From: a bacterium | GTDB lineage: Bacteria; Electryoneota; Electryoneia; Electryoneales; Electryoneaceae | Assembly: GCA_020444265.1 (NCBI GenBank) | Contig: JAHLLH010000001.1 | Location: 1 to 64,000 of the forward strand | Reading direction: 5' to 3' | DNA length: 64,000 nt | Part shown: positions 54,931 to 64,000 of the stretch, piece after piece | Layout: each line of letters begins with the position of its first letter | How positions within the stretch are numbered: position 1 is the first letter of the stretch | Position numbers and translations under genes: made by a program | Notes under the pieces: model-generated | Databases searched by the model: none | What the model was told of the DNA's origin: nothing | What the model saw: only the letters and a program-made list of their open reading frames with translations

Positions 54931-57276
54931 GTGCTGAACGCTCCGACACGAGGGGTGCTGCTAACCGCCATCGCTTTCACCCTGGGCCTGCTCGCTGGTC
55001 CTTTTGGTCCTGCGAGTTGGGTACGTCTCCTCCTCATCCTGCCGTTGTTTATTCTGATGCTGTTTCTCGCTCGTCGAGAAGCAGCATCTTCGTTATTGCC
55101 AACCGTGCTCGCGTTGTTTTTTCTGATCGGCTGGGCACGTTCCAGTCCGCATTTCGAGCCACCACTGCCAGAAGAATCGGTCTATATCGAGGGGACGGTC
55201 GCGTTTCCGAGTGAATCACGTGCCGATGTCCAACGAGTCCGTCTCAAACACCTCCGTTGGTCCGCCGGGCATGATCACGGCCGTCTGCCAGAAGGGGCGT
55301 TGCTTTACGTGGAGGGTGGAAGCTTCACGCCCGGCATGAGATTGCGTCTCGTTGGCCAGATTGAAACCATTCCGGGTGTGCGTAATCCTGGCGGATTTGA
55401 TGCCGCTTCCTACTGGGGCTTGCGTGGAATCAAGTACCGGGTACGAAGGGTTGAGCGAATCGAGGTACTTGGAACGGTTGGCGGCTGGAGCCGAGTGGAA
55501 GAGTTCTACGCAGCCCTTCGTCAACGAATCGAAACCATCCTTGCGAGGGATGCGTGGCCTGGTACAACTCCCCTCGCTGAAGCGCTGATTCTAGGCGATC
55601 GTAGCGGGTGGGACGAGGGAACTCGTGACCAACTCGCCCGAAGCGGCCTGATGCATATTTTCGCCATCTCCGGTTTACATATCGGGGTGATGCTGCTCCT
55701 TTTTCGTCTGCTGTTCAGCCTGTTGCCGGTCTCAATTCGACAAGCGGAAGCTGCTGCCTTGCTACTGGTCTGGCTGGTGCTGCCGCTTACCGGGATGAAC
55801 CCACCAGCGGTCCGTGCGGCGGTTATGCTTAGCTTCTATGTTTTTGGACGCCTCTTCCAACGAGTCAACCGACCCGGCTACACACTGACCCTCGCCTACA
55901 TCATCCTCCTCTTTTTCGCACCGGCAGGGTTACGCGATGCAGGATTTCAACTCTCTTTCGCCGGTACCGCCGGGGCGCTCTTTGTCGCGAAAGGGTTTGA
56001 TCGTGTCGAGGCGGCAGCGACCTCGAGGAAAATCGAGGGGTGGCGTCACTGGTGGAGTATCCAGTTGGCAAAAGTGCTGTACGCCTTTCTCATTTCGGTC
56101 GGAGCGTGGGCGGCGACCTCGCCTTTTGTCATCTACCACTTTGGAAGGATCCCCTGGCTGGCATCGCTGGTGTCGCTGCCAGCAATGTTTCTGTTGGGCC
56201 TGACTCTCGCTGCGGGTTGGCTCACACTGCTACTCGCCCCGATCCCATGGCTCACGGCCCTGTTCGGCAGCAGCCTGCATACGATGCTGCTCGGCATGAA
56301 ATGGCTGGCGGGGGTGTCCGAAAGCCTGCTTCCAATTACTGAACGTTTACCGGTACAAGCAGTTGTGATGGCGATGATCGCGGTCGTTTTCATGGCCTTA
56401 ATGACTCGGCGTATTGCGGATGCACCCGTTGCCGGAGGACTACTTGTTATCACAGGTGTCGCAGCATTGATGGTCTGGTTTTCCCTGATGCTGCCTGCAA
56501 ACCGCACGTTTCTGCTCGCGATCGACGTGGGGCAGGGAGATGGGTTTCTGCTGAGGCGAGGGGAACGAGCGGTACTGATTGACGGCGGGGATAGCTATCA
56601 GCACGCTACCGATCAGGTGCTACGTAGCAGCGGGATTCGTTCGCTGGATCTGTTGCTGCTCACTCATGGGGATGCTGACCATGCGGGTGCGGCGGCGCGG
56701 CTTGCGGAGCAGATTCCAATCCGTGCCGCGCTGGTTGGACCTGCGACCATGCGCGACAAAGCGGGAAAAGATGCCGTCTTGGCGTTGCTACGTGAAGGGG
56801 TTCCTGTGTTTGTTGGGCACGCAGGCACCAGCATTGATTTGGGCAAGATGGGGAAGATGAAGGTGATCAGTCCTTCGTCAGAGTTCTTGCAACAGCCCCG
56901 TCTAGGGGACAATGACCTCTCACTGGTCACCATCTGGGAAGTCGATTCCAGCCGTGCCCTCTTTCCGGGGGACGCGACGGATCGTACGGAACGATCGATG
57001 CTGCGTGAAGCGATCCTCCCCGATGTTGACCTATTGGTTGCCGGACATCACGGCAGCCGTCATTCCTCGCTACAGACCTTTCTCGAGGTGGTCGATCCAG
57101 AGGTGGTGCTCATCTCGGCGGGGCGGAACAACCGTTACGGCCACCCAGCAACGGAAGTACTGGGTCGGTTAGATCGGATGGGTCTAACTCCACTCCGAAC
57201 CGACCAGCAGGGTGCCTCTCTTCTTGAAGCAGTGGATGGTAGCTTTGTCAAGCGGCCGTGGTTCGCCTGGTGGTAA
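54931..57276 (+). CDS. comEC: ComEC/Rec2 DNA-uptake channel protein
   Basis: 781 residues: an N-terminal DUF4131 membrane part (~1-190, with an OB-like ectodomain EGTVAFPSESRADV), the Competence domain of seven or more helices (~225-500, LIFAISGLHIGVMLLLFRL) and a C-terminal metallo-beta-lactamase-like domain (~525-770) with AIDVGQGDGFLL, LLTHGDADHAGA and VAGHHGSRHSS. It should carry transforming DNA across the inner membrane. It begins at a GTG 3 bases after the nfeD stop. No comEA is nearby. Confidence 0.93.
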   Translation: MLNAPTRGVLLTAIAFTLGLLAGPFGPASWVRLLLILPLFILMLFLARREAASSLLPTVLALFFLIGWARSSPHFEPPLPEESVYIEGTVAFPSESRADVQRVRLKHLRWSAGHDHGRLPEGALLYVEGGSFTPGMRLRLVGQIETIPGVRNPGGFDAASYWGLRGIKYRVRRVERIEVLGTVGGWSRVEEFYAALRQRIETILARDAWPGTTPLAEALILGDRSGWDEGTRDQLARSGLMHIFAISGLHIGVMLLLFRLLFSLLPVSIRQAEAAALLLVWLVLPLTGMNPPAVRAAVMLSFYVFGRLFQRVNRPGYTLTLAYIILLFFAPAGLRDAGFQLSFAGTAGALFVAKGFDRVEAAATSRKIEGWRHWWSIQLAKVLYAFLISVGAWAATSPFVIYHFGRIPWLASLVSLPAMFLLGLTLAAGWLTLLLAPIPWLTALFGSSLHTMLLGMKWLAGVSESLLPITERLPVQAVVMAMIAVVFMALMTRRIADAPVAGGLLVITGVAALMVWFSLMLPANRTFLLAIDVGQGDGFLLRRGERAVLIDGGDSYQHATDQVLRSSGIRSLDLLLLTHGDADHAGAAARLAEQIPIRAALVGPATMRDKAGKDAVLALLREGVPVFVGHAGTSIDLGKMGKMKVISPSSEFLQQPRLGDNDLSLVTIWEVDSSRALFPGDATDRTERSMLREAILPDVDLLVAGHHGSRHSSLQTFLEVVDPEVVLISAGRNNRYGHPATEVLGRLDRMGLTPLRTDQQGASLLEAVDGSFVKRPWFAWW

Positions 57277-57327
57277 CAGTCAGGATGGAACCTCCCATGC
57301 AACATCCGTTATACAAGTAAAACAGAG

Positions 57328-58242
57328 ATGAACATGCATATCACGCCCCTTTCCCTTAACAGCAATCGATCCCTGCAAGCGCGACTCCGATTCGAGGACT
57401 CAATAAAGCCAACCTTGCTCCTGCTCCATGGTCTTGGGGATTCTTCCCAGGCATGGGAGAAATTGTTCGAGGACCAGCGATTCGACGGTTGGAACCTTGT
57501 CGCCCCTGACCTTGCTGGTTTCGGGGGAACAGGCGCGATTGCAGGATCGGATTTCAGCTTTGCAGGTCAACTGAAGCTGGTTGGAGACTTGCTGGCGACA
57601 CTCAAACCTCGTGATCTCGTCATCACTGGCCATTCGATGAGTGGGGTTATGGGAGGGTGGCTGGTCGCGTCGCTGTTAAATCATCTGAAGCGACAGGATA
57701 CCTCAAGTTTGACCGCTTGGACAGGAGTGACAGCAGAGGATTTGCTTACGGATGAGGCATTGGCAGGGATCAATCTGCGTGGATTTGTCAGCGTGGAAGG
57801 GACCATTGTCCTTGCCGATGCATCCATTTCGCATCGCGCGGTGACAGTGGCGGATCGTGGACGTTACGACCGTTGGTACGAAGCCTTTGTCGAGTTATCC
57901 AGCAGTAATGATTGGCTGAAAGAGAACCCCGGTGCGAATCATTACAAGCAATCGATCCGTCAAGCTCTACCCGAAGCCTTCCTCGCTTGCGCTCGAGACC
58001 TGGACAACTGGAAAAAGGCTTCCGACCAACCCGGCCTGACTCATGCAGCGCATCTTCTACGCTCGATTGATCTGCCACGAGCGTACTGCTATGGCAGCCG
58101 TAGCGTCCATCCGGAGGCGTTAAAAGTGCTGCGGGAAAGCAGCACTGAATTGATCCGTTTCGAGGGTGCGGGCCACTGGCTGATGATCGAACAGAGCGAA
58201 TGGTTTCGAGAAGTACTCGCAGAAAAGCTCAAGCAGTGGTAG
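57328..58242 (+). CDS. Alpha/beta hydrolase
   Basis: 304 residues, no signal peptide. The fold shows LLLLHGLGDSSQAWEKL (oxyanion loop) near 32, VITGHSMSGVMGGWLV with the nucleophile Ser near 98, and GAGHWLMIEQ with the catalytic His near the C-terminus. A cap region of ~100 residues lies between. Substrate unknown. It is separated by 51 bases from comEC and may share its transcript. Two hairpins follow. Confidence 0.77.
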   Translation: MNMHITPLSLNSNRSLQARLRFEDSIKPTLLLLHGLGDSSQAWEKLFEDQRFDGWNLVAPDLAGFGGTGAIAGSDFSFAGQLKLVGDLLATLKPRDLVITGHSMSGVMGGWLVASLLNHLKRQDTSSLTAWTGVTAEDLLTDEALAGINLRGFVSVEGTIVLADASISHRAVTVADRGRYDRWYEAFVELSSSNDWLKENPGANHYKQSIRQALPEAFLACARDLDNWKKASDQPGLTHAAHLLRSIDLPRAYCYGSRSVHPEALKVLRESSTELIRFEGAGHWLMIEQSEWFREVLAEKLKQW

Positions 58243-58266
58243 AGCTTTTGGTGGGTCAGAGCTACC

Positions 58267-58349
58267 GTTCCGCCAGGTCTCCCGACCTGGCGGAACAGCA
58301 CGGAACAGTATAAATCCATTGCGTTAGGCCCCTGAGCCTGACGCATTTT
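58267..58349. terminator. Hairpin cluster between converging genes
   Basis: A perfect 13-base-pair stem GTTCCGCCAGGTC/GACCTGGCGGAAC (58267-58296, loop TCCC) without a T-run is followed by GCGTTAGGC/GCCTGACGC (58321-58344), then ATTTTC. The second is a normal terminator for the hydrolase. A third stem GGTCAGACG/CGTTTGACC at 58351-58372 can serve the converging ATPase gene. Confidence 0.75.
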
Positions 58350-58389
58350 CGGTCAGACGTGGGCGTTTGACCGAACGACATAGATGGTT

Positions 58390-59916
58390 CTACTTCTCAT
58401 CCTTGTACGACTTCTTGATCATCGATTCGAGATACTCTTTCGGATTCTCGAGCAGGGCGACGGTCACCTGCAGGGAGTCACGTTTCAGCAGGTTAAAAGC
58501 GTACTGGAAGGGTTCGATCCTGTCCAGCAGCGACTCGCCCGGCGTTTTCCCGTCCTCCATGTTCTCCTGCAACCACCTCTTCGCAGCGGGGGAGAGAGTT
58601 AGAGAAATGTTGGTTTTCTCCTTGAAGGAGGTGATCGCATCCTTGAGGGTTTCACCCAGCACGAGGTCAAGGCAGGTGTTGAGCGGATCGTTGACCGCTT
58701 CACGGGTCACCGTCAGCTTTCGCACCGGGGTAGAGGGGAGGCGCTTCTCGAAGGGGATCAGCACACGTTCGGTGACACGAGTCAGCCCACGAGCGCCGGT
58801 CTTTTCATGGTTCGCCTGCTGTGCGATCATACGAAGTGCTTCATCGGTGAAGGTCAGCTCGATTCCGTAGGCTGCAAAGTCACGGATTTTCCCTTGCACG
58901 ACGGCATTGTAATCGTTGGTCAGCACCTCGAACAGGCCATCCTCATCGAGGTCCTGCAGGTGGGCGATGACCGGTAGACGGCCGATGAACTCGCTCTCGA
59001 AGCCGTATTCGATCAGGTCCTGGGTATTCACCTCGTCCATCAACTCGTCGATGTGTTTCGACTGGGTGTTGATGTCGCCGCCGAAGCCCATCGGCTGACG
59101 ATTCAAGCGCTTGAGGACAATCTTGTCCAGCCCGCCAAAAGCTCCGCTGACGATAAAGAGAATGTTTCGAGTGTTTACCTTTTTCTTGGGCGCCTTCCCC
59201 GTCTTCTGCGTTTCGATCACTGCTTCCATCTGGCTGGCGAGATCGTGCGGTACACGCAGCTCAACTTCCGTTTCTTCCATCAGCTTCAGCAGGTTGCGCT
59301 GGACTCCGGTACGGCTTACATCGGGCCCGCTGGCATTGCTGGTTGCCGCGATTTTGTCAATCTCATCGATGTAGATAATGCCATACTCTGCGGTCTTGAT
59401 GTTGCCATCCGCAGCGCGAACCAGGTCACGCACCAGATCCTCGACATCCCCGCCAACGTAACCCGTTTCACTGAACTTGGTGGCATCGCCTTTGACAAAG
59501 GGGACGCCGAGACGATCCGCGATCAACTTGATGATGTACGTTTTTCCGACACCCGTCGGGCCGATCATCATAATGTTCGGTTTGATCTGACCTGGAATGC
59601 GTGGATGGTTCTTGCCTTCGTCCCGTTCCCAGCGCATCCGGTTGAAATGGGTCGCAACCTTGGTCGACAGGATTTCAATCGCCGGTTCCTGGCGAACGAC
59701 GTACTGGTTGAGGTAGGCTTCCAGCTCCTGCGGTGTCATCGTAAAATCGAGAACCGGTTCCTCATCGTCAGGCTGATGTTCAGTCTCCTTGGTGCCGAAC
59801 GAATCCACATGGGTGCGGACATTGTCCTGTCCATACTTCTCAGACAAAAATTGTTCGACCTCTTTTTGCAGTTCATCGGGGGTCGGCATCTTGCCAGGGC
59901 CGCTGTAATCACTCAT
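58390..59916 (-). CDS. ClpX-like AAA+ ATPase lacking the zinc-binding domain
   Basis: 508 residues. The AAA+ core resembles ClpX: IMMIGPTGVGKTYIIKLIA (Walker A, near 115), GIIYIDEIDKIA (Walker B), SEFIGRLPVIA and KTGARGL (sensor 2). NRQPMGFGGD stands where ClpX has its IGF loop for ClpP, with Met for Ile. The first ~70 residues have no Cys, so the C4 zinc finger of ClpX is absent and an acidic segment (HQPDDEEPVLDF) takes its place. A longer C-terminal extension follows. It probably unfolds proteins with or without ClpP; no clpP is adjacent. ATG at 59916 has AGAGG 8 bases upstream. Confidence 0.85.
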   Translation of the reverse strand: MSDYSGPGKMPTPDELQKEVEQFLSEKYGQDNVRTHVDSFGTKETEHQPDDEEPVLDFTMTPQELEAYLNQYVVRQEPAIEILSTKVATHFNRMRWERDEGKNHPRIPGQIKPNIMMIGPTGVGKTYIIKLIADRLGVPFVKGDATKFSETGYVGGDVEDLVRDLVRAADGNIKTAEYGIIYIDEIDKIAATSNASGPDVSRTGVQRNLLKLMEETEVELRVPHDLASQMEAVIETQKTGKAPKKKVNTRNILFIVSGAFGGLDKIVLKRLNRQPMGFGGDINTQSKHIDELMDEVNTQDLIEYGFESEFIGRLPVIAHLQDLDEDGLFEVLTNDYNAVVQGKIRDFAAYGIELTFTDEALRMIAQQANHEKTGARGLTRVTERVLIPFEKRLPSTPVRKLTVTREAVNDPLNTCLDLVLGETLKDAITSFKEKTNISLTLSPAAKRWLQENMEDGKTPGESLLDRIEPFQYAFNLLKRDSLQVTVALLENPKEYLESMIKKSYKDEK

Positions 59917-60149
59917 CAACACATCCTCTGTTATCAAATCGCTCCGCTTCGTGGAGCGTGATCATCGCTTCGGGATGCAACCTGGGACACCTCAAGGTGT
60001 CTTGCTATTGATTCTCATTCTGGCACGAGGTGGCGGGGTATTCTGTTCCAGTTTCGCCATGATTCGCCTCGTGGAAGGAGACAGGTTGCTTGCTTGTTCG
60101 CAGGGGCTTGTCTACTTTGGTAGCAAAGTTCAGGCCAAGTGGAGATGAT

Positions 60150-60713
60150 GTGCCAAAGCTGATTACCGATCCCGCCCTTGCACCACACCTCGAGCGGATA
60201 CGCTGCATCGTGACAGACGTCGATGGCGTATTGACCGATGGCAAAGCCTACTACGATGAAAATGGTATGCGTCTGAAAGCCTTCTCGATGCGGGATGGCT
60301 TCGGATTCGTCATGGCGAAATTCGCTGGGATCGAGCTGGGTGTGGTTACAGGTAATGTTGCGGAGCTTGTGAAACGGCGGCTGGAGGCCTTTCATATCAC
60401 CCGCATCAAGGGTGGCCATTTCCGGAAGACAGCTTTTTTCCTGGAGATCATGGACGAGCTCGACCTGAAGAAGGAAGAGGTGATTTACATCGGCGATGAC
60501 CTGTTCGACATCCCGGTGATGAAGCTGGCTGGTGTCAGTGCGGCGCCTGCGGATGCTCACGATGATGTGCTCGCTTACGTCGATGGGGTAACCCGTGTGA
60601 ATGGTGGGGCTGGCGCGGTACGTGAGGTCGTGGAGGCGGTCGTCAAAGCGAAAGGCCTCTGGGAGGATGTCCTGCGTATGATCGAGGAAGATGAAGCAGG
60701 AGGACGTGGATGA
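60150..60713 (+). CDS. kdsC: 3-deoxy-D-manno-octulosonate 8-phosphate phosphatase, KdsC-type HAD protein
   Basis: 187 residues. The HAD motifs are IVTDVDGVLTDGKAYYDENG near residue 18 (two catalytic Asp), GVVTGN near 72, KTAFFLEIMDEL with the Lys, and YIGDDLFDIPVM near 125. KdsC makes Kdo from Kdo-8-phosphate for the lipopolysaccharide core. The GTG at 60150 has GGAG at 5 bases and starts the protein near its family beginning. It heads the kdsC-lptC-lptA-lptB-rpoN block, overlapping lptC by ATGA. Confidence 0.9.
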   Translation: MPKLITDPALAPHLERIRCIVTDVDGVLTDGKAYYDENGMRLKAFSMRDGFGFVMAKFAGIELGVVTGNVAELVKRRLEAFHITRIKGGHFRKTAFFLEIMDELDLKKEEVIYIGDDLFDIPVMKLAGVSAAPADAHDDVLAYVDGVTRVNGGAGAVREVVEAVVKAKGLWEDVLRMIEEDEAGGRG

Positions 60714-61483
60714 CCTCCTCGCGTTGGCAGAACAAAAACATTATCCGGCGCATAGTTCCTGCCGTTCTGGCAGGCTTGCTTCTTGTCGGCTGCGCTGACT
60801 TGACGGATGACACGCAACTCGCGGAAGAGCGAGTGCGTGATGCTCTGCCCACCCAGGAGTTTTTCAATGTTGAAATGATCCACACGGACAAGGGCGAGAA
60901 GACCTTCCTTTTGCGTGCCCCTTATCTGGATCAGTATGGAAACCAGAACCGTGCCGAGCTATATGGCGGCATTCAGATCGATTTTTTCAAAGAAGGCAGG
61001 GTTTCGAGCCACTTGACATCGGACAGCGGGGTTGTTCTGCGCAATGGCGATGAGTTGCGCGGCATCGGTAATGTGGTGGTCACCACGGATACAGGCACGA
61101 CGATTCTAACTCCGAGAATGAAGTGGACAAGACTTGATGGTCTGATTACCAGCGACACCATCGTTACCATCATTACCGAGTACGATACCCTGCATGGTAC
61201 CGGCTTGGTCGCTACGGATGATCTGAAGAAACGCAGGATTCTCCATCCTACTGGTGTGACGATGCGAAGTGTTAAGCGGGAAGAGGAAGGGGAGGAGCAA
61301 GCCCCACCACCGGCCCCCGTTGGTCAAGCTGCGAAGGTTGACACAACACTCTACCTCCAGGCTGCCGACTCGACCGGGGCGGCAATGGATACAATCCTGG
61401 CCGAACCCGACTCAACAACTCTTGATCCTGATACGACTGTTGCTAAACCAGATACGACCGACAGCACGGCGGCAGGCTTATGA
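60710..61483 (+). CDS. lptC: LPS export protein LptC
   Basis: 257 residues with a lipoprotein signal (AGLLLVGC), unlike E. coli LptC, which keeps a membrane anchor. The OstA/LptC fold is seen in VEMIHTDKGEKTFLLRAPYL, LTSDSGVVLRNGDELRGIGNVVV and ILTPRMKWTRLDGLITSDT. After ~180 residues comes a long Thr/Asp/Pro-rich tail of low complexity (EPDSTTLDPDTTVAKPDTT). It passes LPS from LptBFG to LptA. It overlaps lptA by ATGA. Confidence 0.85.
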   Translation: MTSSRWQNKNIIRRIVPAVLAGLLLVGCADLTDDTQLAEERVRDALPTQEFFNVEMIHTDKGEKTFLLRAPYLDQYGNQNRAELYGGIQIDFFKEGRVSSHLTSDSGVVLRNGDELRGIGNVVVTTDTGTTILTPRMKWTRLDGLITSDTIVTIITEYDTLHGTGLVATDDLKKRRILHPTGVTMRSVKREEEGEEQAPPPAPVGQAAKVDTTLYLQAADSTGAAMDTILAEPDSTTLDPDTTVAKPDTTDSTAAGL

Positions 61484-62691
61484 GGCGAACAAGCACCATA
61501 CTCCGTCTGCTGCCGCCCTTTTTTCTCATTCTGCTCCTTGTCAGCGGCATTGCCCAGGGACGAGAACGTCGCTACGGGAAGGACAACCCCTTCGATGTAA
61601 AACCCACCGAGGCAGTCCGTAACCCGGATCGAGGGGTGTACGATGGCCTTGGAAGAAGCACCAATGGTGCGACACGCCTGCTTCGTGCCATTGAACTTCG
61701 ACAAGAGGAGACCGCCGGTGGCGAGGTGGTCTACCTTGAGGGCGACGTCAAGCTGATCCAGGATTCCCTGACCATCTGGTGTGACCGGGCCAATCATCGC
61801 CGCAGCCGTGGAGTCCTCGAATTATTCGGCGATGTCATCATGATCGATCCGGAGAAGCGACTCAGTGCGGATCAAGTTGTCTACTATGAGGAAATCCGTC
61901 GCAGTCTGGCACGTGGCAATGTTGAGATGATCCAGGATTCCGTCGTTTTGACCAGTCAACAGGGGCAATATGACGAGCAGGCAAATCTCGCTACCTTCGA
62001 ACGGGAGATGAAGATTTACGATCTTCGTCGCGATGTCCAACTGACCGGAAAGGTCGGGACCTACGACACGGAACGAAAAAATGGCCGAGTACCGCTTGAC
62101 CCTGTATTGACCAGCTATGATTCCCTTGGCGTTGAAGAGGCGCGGATCACCGGATTGCAAATGGAATATGATTCCGATGATGGATATGCAACCGTTACCG
62201 ACAGCGTCACCCTGAGCTGGCATGATGTTCGAGGCTATTGCGACTTGCTCTATTACTACTCGGATCTGGACAAGGCGCTGATGGTCGGATCGCCGAGGGT
62301 GTTTCGCGACCGGGATGAGGCCGAAGGGGATTCGATCTGGCTCTATGTCACGGAAGGTGCTCTCGACTCGGTGGTGATTAAAGGGCAGGCAATTGCCTTT
62401 ACCCCGTCGGACAGCAGCGAATACTCACCACGCAGTACGCTTGAGGGACGGCGGATTGTGATGGATTTCGAGGAGGGGAAGGTATCACGCATGCAGAGTG
62501 ATGGGCAGGCGGTAGGAATCTATCATATCTTTGATGAGCACAAGGATCAGGGCTCAAACCGTGTCAGTGGCGACCGTGTCGTGCTGATGATGGGCGAAAA
62601 GGGGTTGACGGATGTTCTGGTCAATGGGGGGACTGAGGGCAAGTTTTTACCACCCAGAATGGCGAAGGAGCTAAGGCGTGGCGACAGGTAA
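61480..62691 (+). CDS. lptA: LPS transport protein LptA/OstA-like
   Basis: 403 residues, about twice the usual LptA length, with a signal peptide (~1-26). Multiple OstA-type repeats are visible: [84 protein letters not shown]. It should form the periplasmic bridge for LPS; the extra repeats could mean a longer bridge, or a protein closer to LptD's OstA part. The lptB gene starts inside its end. Confidence 0.85.
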   Translation: MRRTSTILRLLPPFFLILLLVSGIAQGRERRYGKDNPFDVKPTEAVRNPDRGVYDGLGRSTNGATRLLRAIELRQEETAGGEVVYLEGDVKLIQDSLTIWCDRANHRRSRGVLELFGDVIMIDPEKRLSADQVVYYEEIRRSLARGNVEMIQDSVVLTSQQGQYDEQANLATFEREMKIYDLRRDVQLTGKVGTYDTERKNGRVPLDPVLTSYDSLGVEEARITGLQMEYDSDDGYATVTDSVTLSWHDVRGYCDLLYYYSDLDKALMVGSPRVFRDRDEAEGDSIWLYVTEGALDSVVIKGQAIAFTPSDSSEYSPRSTLEGRRIVMDFEEGKVSRMQSDGQAVGIYHIFDEHKDQGSNRVSGDRVVLMMGEKGLTDVLVNGGTEGKFLPPRMAKELRRGDR

Positions 62692-63427
62692 CCCGCAGAA
62701 AAGCTGTTTGCGATCCGAACACCTTGTGAAGGTGTACGGCAGCAGACGAGTGGTCAACGATGTCTCCATCGAGGTAAACCAGGAGGAGATTGTTGGGCTA
62801 CTTGGTCCGAACGGAGCGGGGAAGACAACCACCTTCTACATGACGGTGGGAATGGTCCAGCCGACAGAGGGTCGCGTGCTGTTGAACGACACCGACATCA
62901 CCAAAATGAAGATGTACCAGCGGGCGCGGACCGGCATTGGCTACCTGCCGCAGGAATCCTCCATTTTTCGTAAAATGACCGTCGAACAGAACCTGATGGC
63001 TATCGCGGAAACCCTTTCCTTGACCCGCGCCCAGCGGAAAGAGAAGGTTGAAAAGCTGCTCGAAGAGTTCTCGATTACACATATCCGCAAGGGACGTGCG
63101 TACAATCTGTCAGGCGGCGAACGCCGTCGTACGGAAATCGCGCGCTCGCTGGTGACCGACCCCAAGTTCATCCTGCTCGATGAACCCTTTGCCGGGATCG
63201 ATCCGATTGCAGTCGCTGACATTCAGGAAATTGTGAAGGGGCTCGTCGAGCGCGGTATTGGTGTATTAATCACCGATCATAATGTTCATGAAACACTTGC
63301 GATCACCGATCGTGCGTACCTTCTCTACGAAGGACGTATCCTGAAATCGGGATCGAGTGAAGAATTGGCTACCGATCCCGAGGCACGGAAGCTGTACCTC
63401 GGTGAATCGTTCACGTTGAAGCGGTAA
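62678..63427 (+). CDS. lptB: LPS export ABC transporter ATP-binding protein LptB
   Basis: 249 residues. Walker [21 protein letters not shown] near 40, signature [17 protein letters not shown] near 143, Walker [17 protein letters not shown] near 166, switch His in [11 protein letters not shown], all exactly as in LptB. It powers LPS extraction with LptF/LptG, which are not in the window. GTG start with GGAG at 7 bases, 14 bases inside the lptA gene. rpoN follows after 12 bases, the classical order. Confidence 0.96.
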   Translation: MATGNPQKSCLRSEHLVKVYGSRRVVNDVSIEVNQEEIVGLLGPNGAGKTTTFYMTVGMVQPTEGRVLLNDTDITKMKMYQRARTGIGYLPQESSIFRKMTVEQNLMAIAETLSLTRAQRKEKVEKLLEEFSITHIRKGRAYNLSGGERRRTEIARSLVTDPKFILLDEPFAGIDPIAVADIQEIVKGLVERGIGVLITDHNVHETLAITDRAYLLYEGRILKSGSSEELATDPEARKLYLGESFTLKR

Positions 63428-63439
63428 GGAGCACCCCTC

Positions 63440-64000
63440 ATGCAGTTGCGTCAGGAGATCGGGCTACGACAGGAGCTGGTAACCCAGCCCCAGCAGATTC
63501 TCCGTTCCGAGTTGATCCAGACTCCTCTGCTTCAACTTGAGGCGCGTTTCCAGCAGGAAATCCAGGAGAATCCCTTCCTTGAACTCGAGGACGAGATGGA
63601 GCAGCGTCTCGACAAAGAGGACGAGAAGGATGATCGGCTGGAGAGCAATGTTGTGCGTGAAGCAGTTCAGGATGGTGAGGACTCGCACCAGAAAGAAGCG
63701 GAACGTGAGGAACGGGAACCCGACTGGGAGCAGATGTTTGACGACCAGGAGGATGAACGTCAGATTTACCGCGCCAATCGTGCCATCACCGAACCTGTTG
63801 AAATCCCCCAGGCAGATATCCAAACCCTTAGCGATAATCTTCGTGAACAGCTCTACATGGACCGGCTCACGCACCGTCAGCAGGAAATCGGTGAGTTCAT
63901 TATCGGCAGCCTCGACGCACGAGGTTACCTCGATGCACCGGTTGATCTGATTGCTGCGCTAGCGGAAGCTGAGGAAGATGAAGTCGAAGAGGTTTTGTCC
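63440..64000 (+). CDS. rpoN: RNA polymerase sigma-54 factor, N-terminal part (cut by window edge)
   Basis: The first 187 codons are present and open to the window end. They encode the Gln-rich region I (LRQEIGLRQELVTQPQQIL, ELIQTPLLQLEARFQQEIQENPFLELE), an acidic region II (EDEKDDRLE, EREEREPDWEQMFDDQED) and the start of the core-binding domain (LREQLYMDRLTHRQQEIGEFIIGSLDARGYLD). Sigma-54 directs RNA polymerase to -24/-12 promoters that need enhancer-binding proteins. GGAG at 8 bases supports the ATG. It directly follows lptB, as in many diderms. Confidence 0.95.
   Translation, partial: MQLRQEIGLRQELVTQPQQILRSELIQTPLLQLEARFQQEIQENPFLELEDEMEQRLDKEDEKDDRLESNVVREAVQDGEDSHQKEAEREEREPDWEQMFDDQEDERQIYRANRAITEPVEIPQADIQTLSDNLREQLYMDRLTHRQQEIGEFIIGSLDARGYLDAPVDLIAALAEAEEDEVEEVLS

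Overview
The window looks like chromosomal DNA of a free-living, diderm (outer-membrane-bearing) bacterium, most likely from the FCB superphylum or a related candidate phylum. Two large secreted proteins (10966-12654, 46723-49851) end in the PNPFNP-type C-terminal sorting domain used by type IX secretion in that group. An lptC-lptA-lptB-rpoN block with kdsC, several outer-membrane beta-barrels and lipoproteins show a Gram-negative envelope. Most genes are moderately G+C-rich; the one clear exception is an A+T-rich restriction-type gene at 2644-3582. The phylum is inferred, not proven, because no rRNA gene is present.

Layout. 1-2590: groES-groEL behind a perfect CIRCE operator, closed by a strong terminator. 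2644-9476: an accessory stretch with an HNH nuclease that probably recognises modified DNA, a toroid-like protein, two tandem GNAT-thioredoxin-like paralogues, a methyltransferase, a membrane protein and a secreted beta-helix protein. 9899-19030: an AlkA-like glycosylase, a sorting-domain protein, an MFS carrier, a PQQ-type sugar dehydrogenase lipoprotein with a DCC protein, a DAC-like sensor protein, and a sodium:solute symporter with its small partner. 19060-24017 (minus): rnhB, yraN, a sugar-phosphate mutase, ybjQ, deoC and glgC. 24217-29689: purine nucleoside phosphorylase, rluD-type pseudouridine synthase, an MFS protein and a hybrid histidine kinase.

29787-34632 (minus) is a five-gene poly-gamma-glutamate cluster: pgsB, pgsC, pgsW, a periplasmic protein and an outer-membrane barrel. 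34868-37812 holds a secreted FlgT-like protein, maf and a rodZ-like gene. 37887-40138 has two thioredoxin-fold exported proteins and a DMT carrier. 40225-44335 is a Mn/Zn-type ABC importer in which both permeases carry winged-helix tails, preceded by a DtxR-like dyad. 44405-46383 has an EEP-family protein, a cold-shock gene, a small membrane protein and tRNA-Arg(ACG). 46723-51998 is a subtilase, TlpA and outer-membrane barrel series. 52191-58242 carries selA, an NfeD/ClpP-class membrane protease, comEC and an alpha/beta hydrolase. 58390-59916 (minus) is a ClpX-like ATPase without the zinc-binding domain. 60150 to the right edge is kdsC-lptC-lptA-lptB-rpoN, with rpoN cut by the window end.

No CRISPR array, insertion sequence or prophage was seen. 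The most promising systems for follow-up are the diderm poly-gamma-glutamate cluster with its own barrel, the metal importer with regulator-like domains on its permeases, and the A+T-rich nuclease behind groEL.
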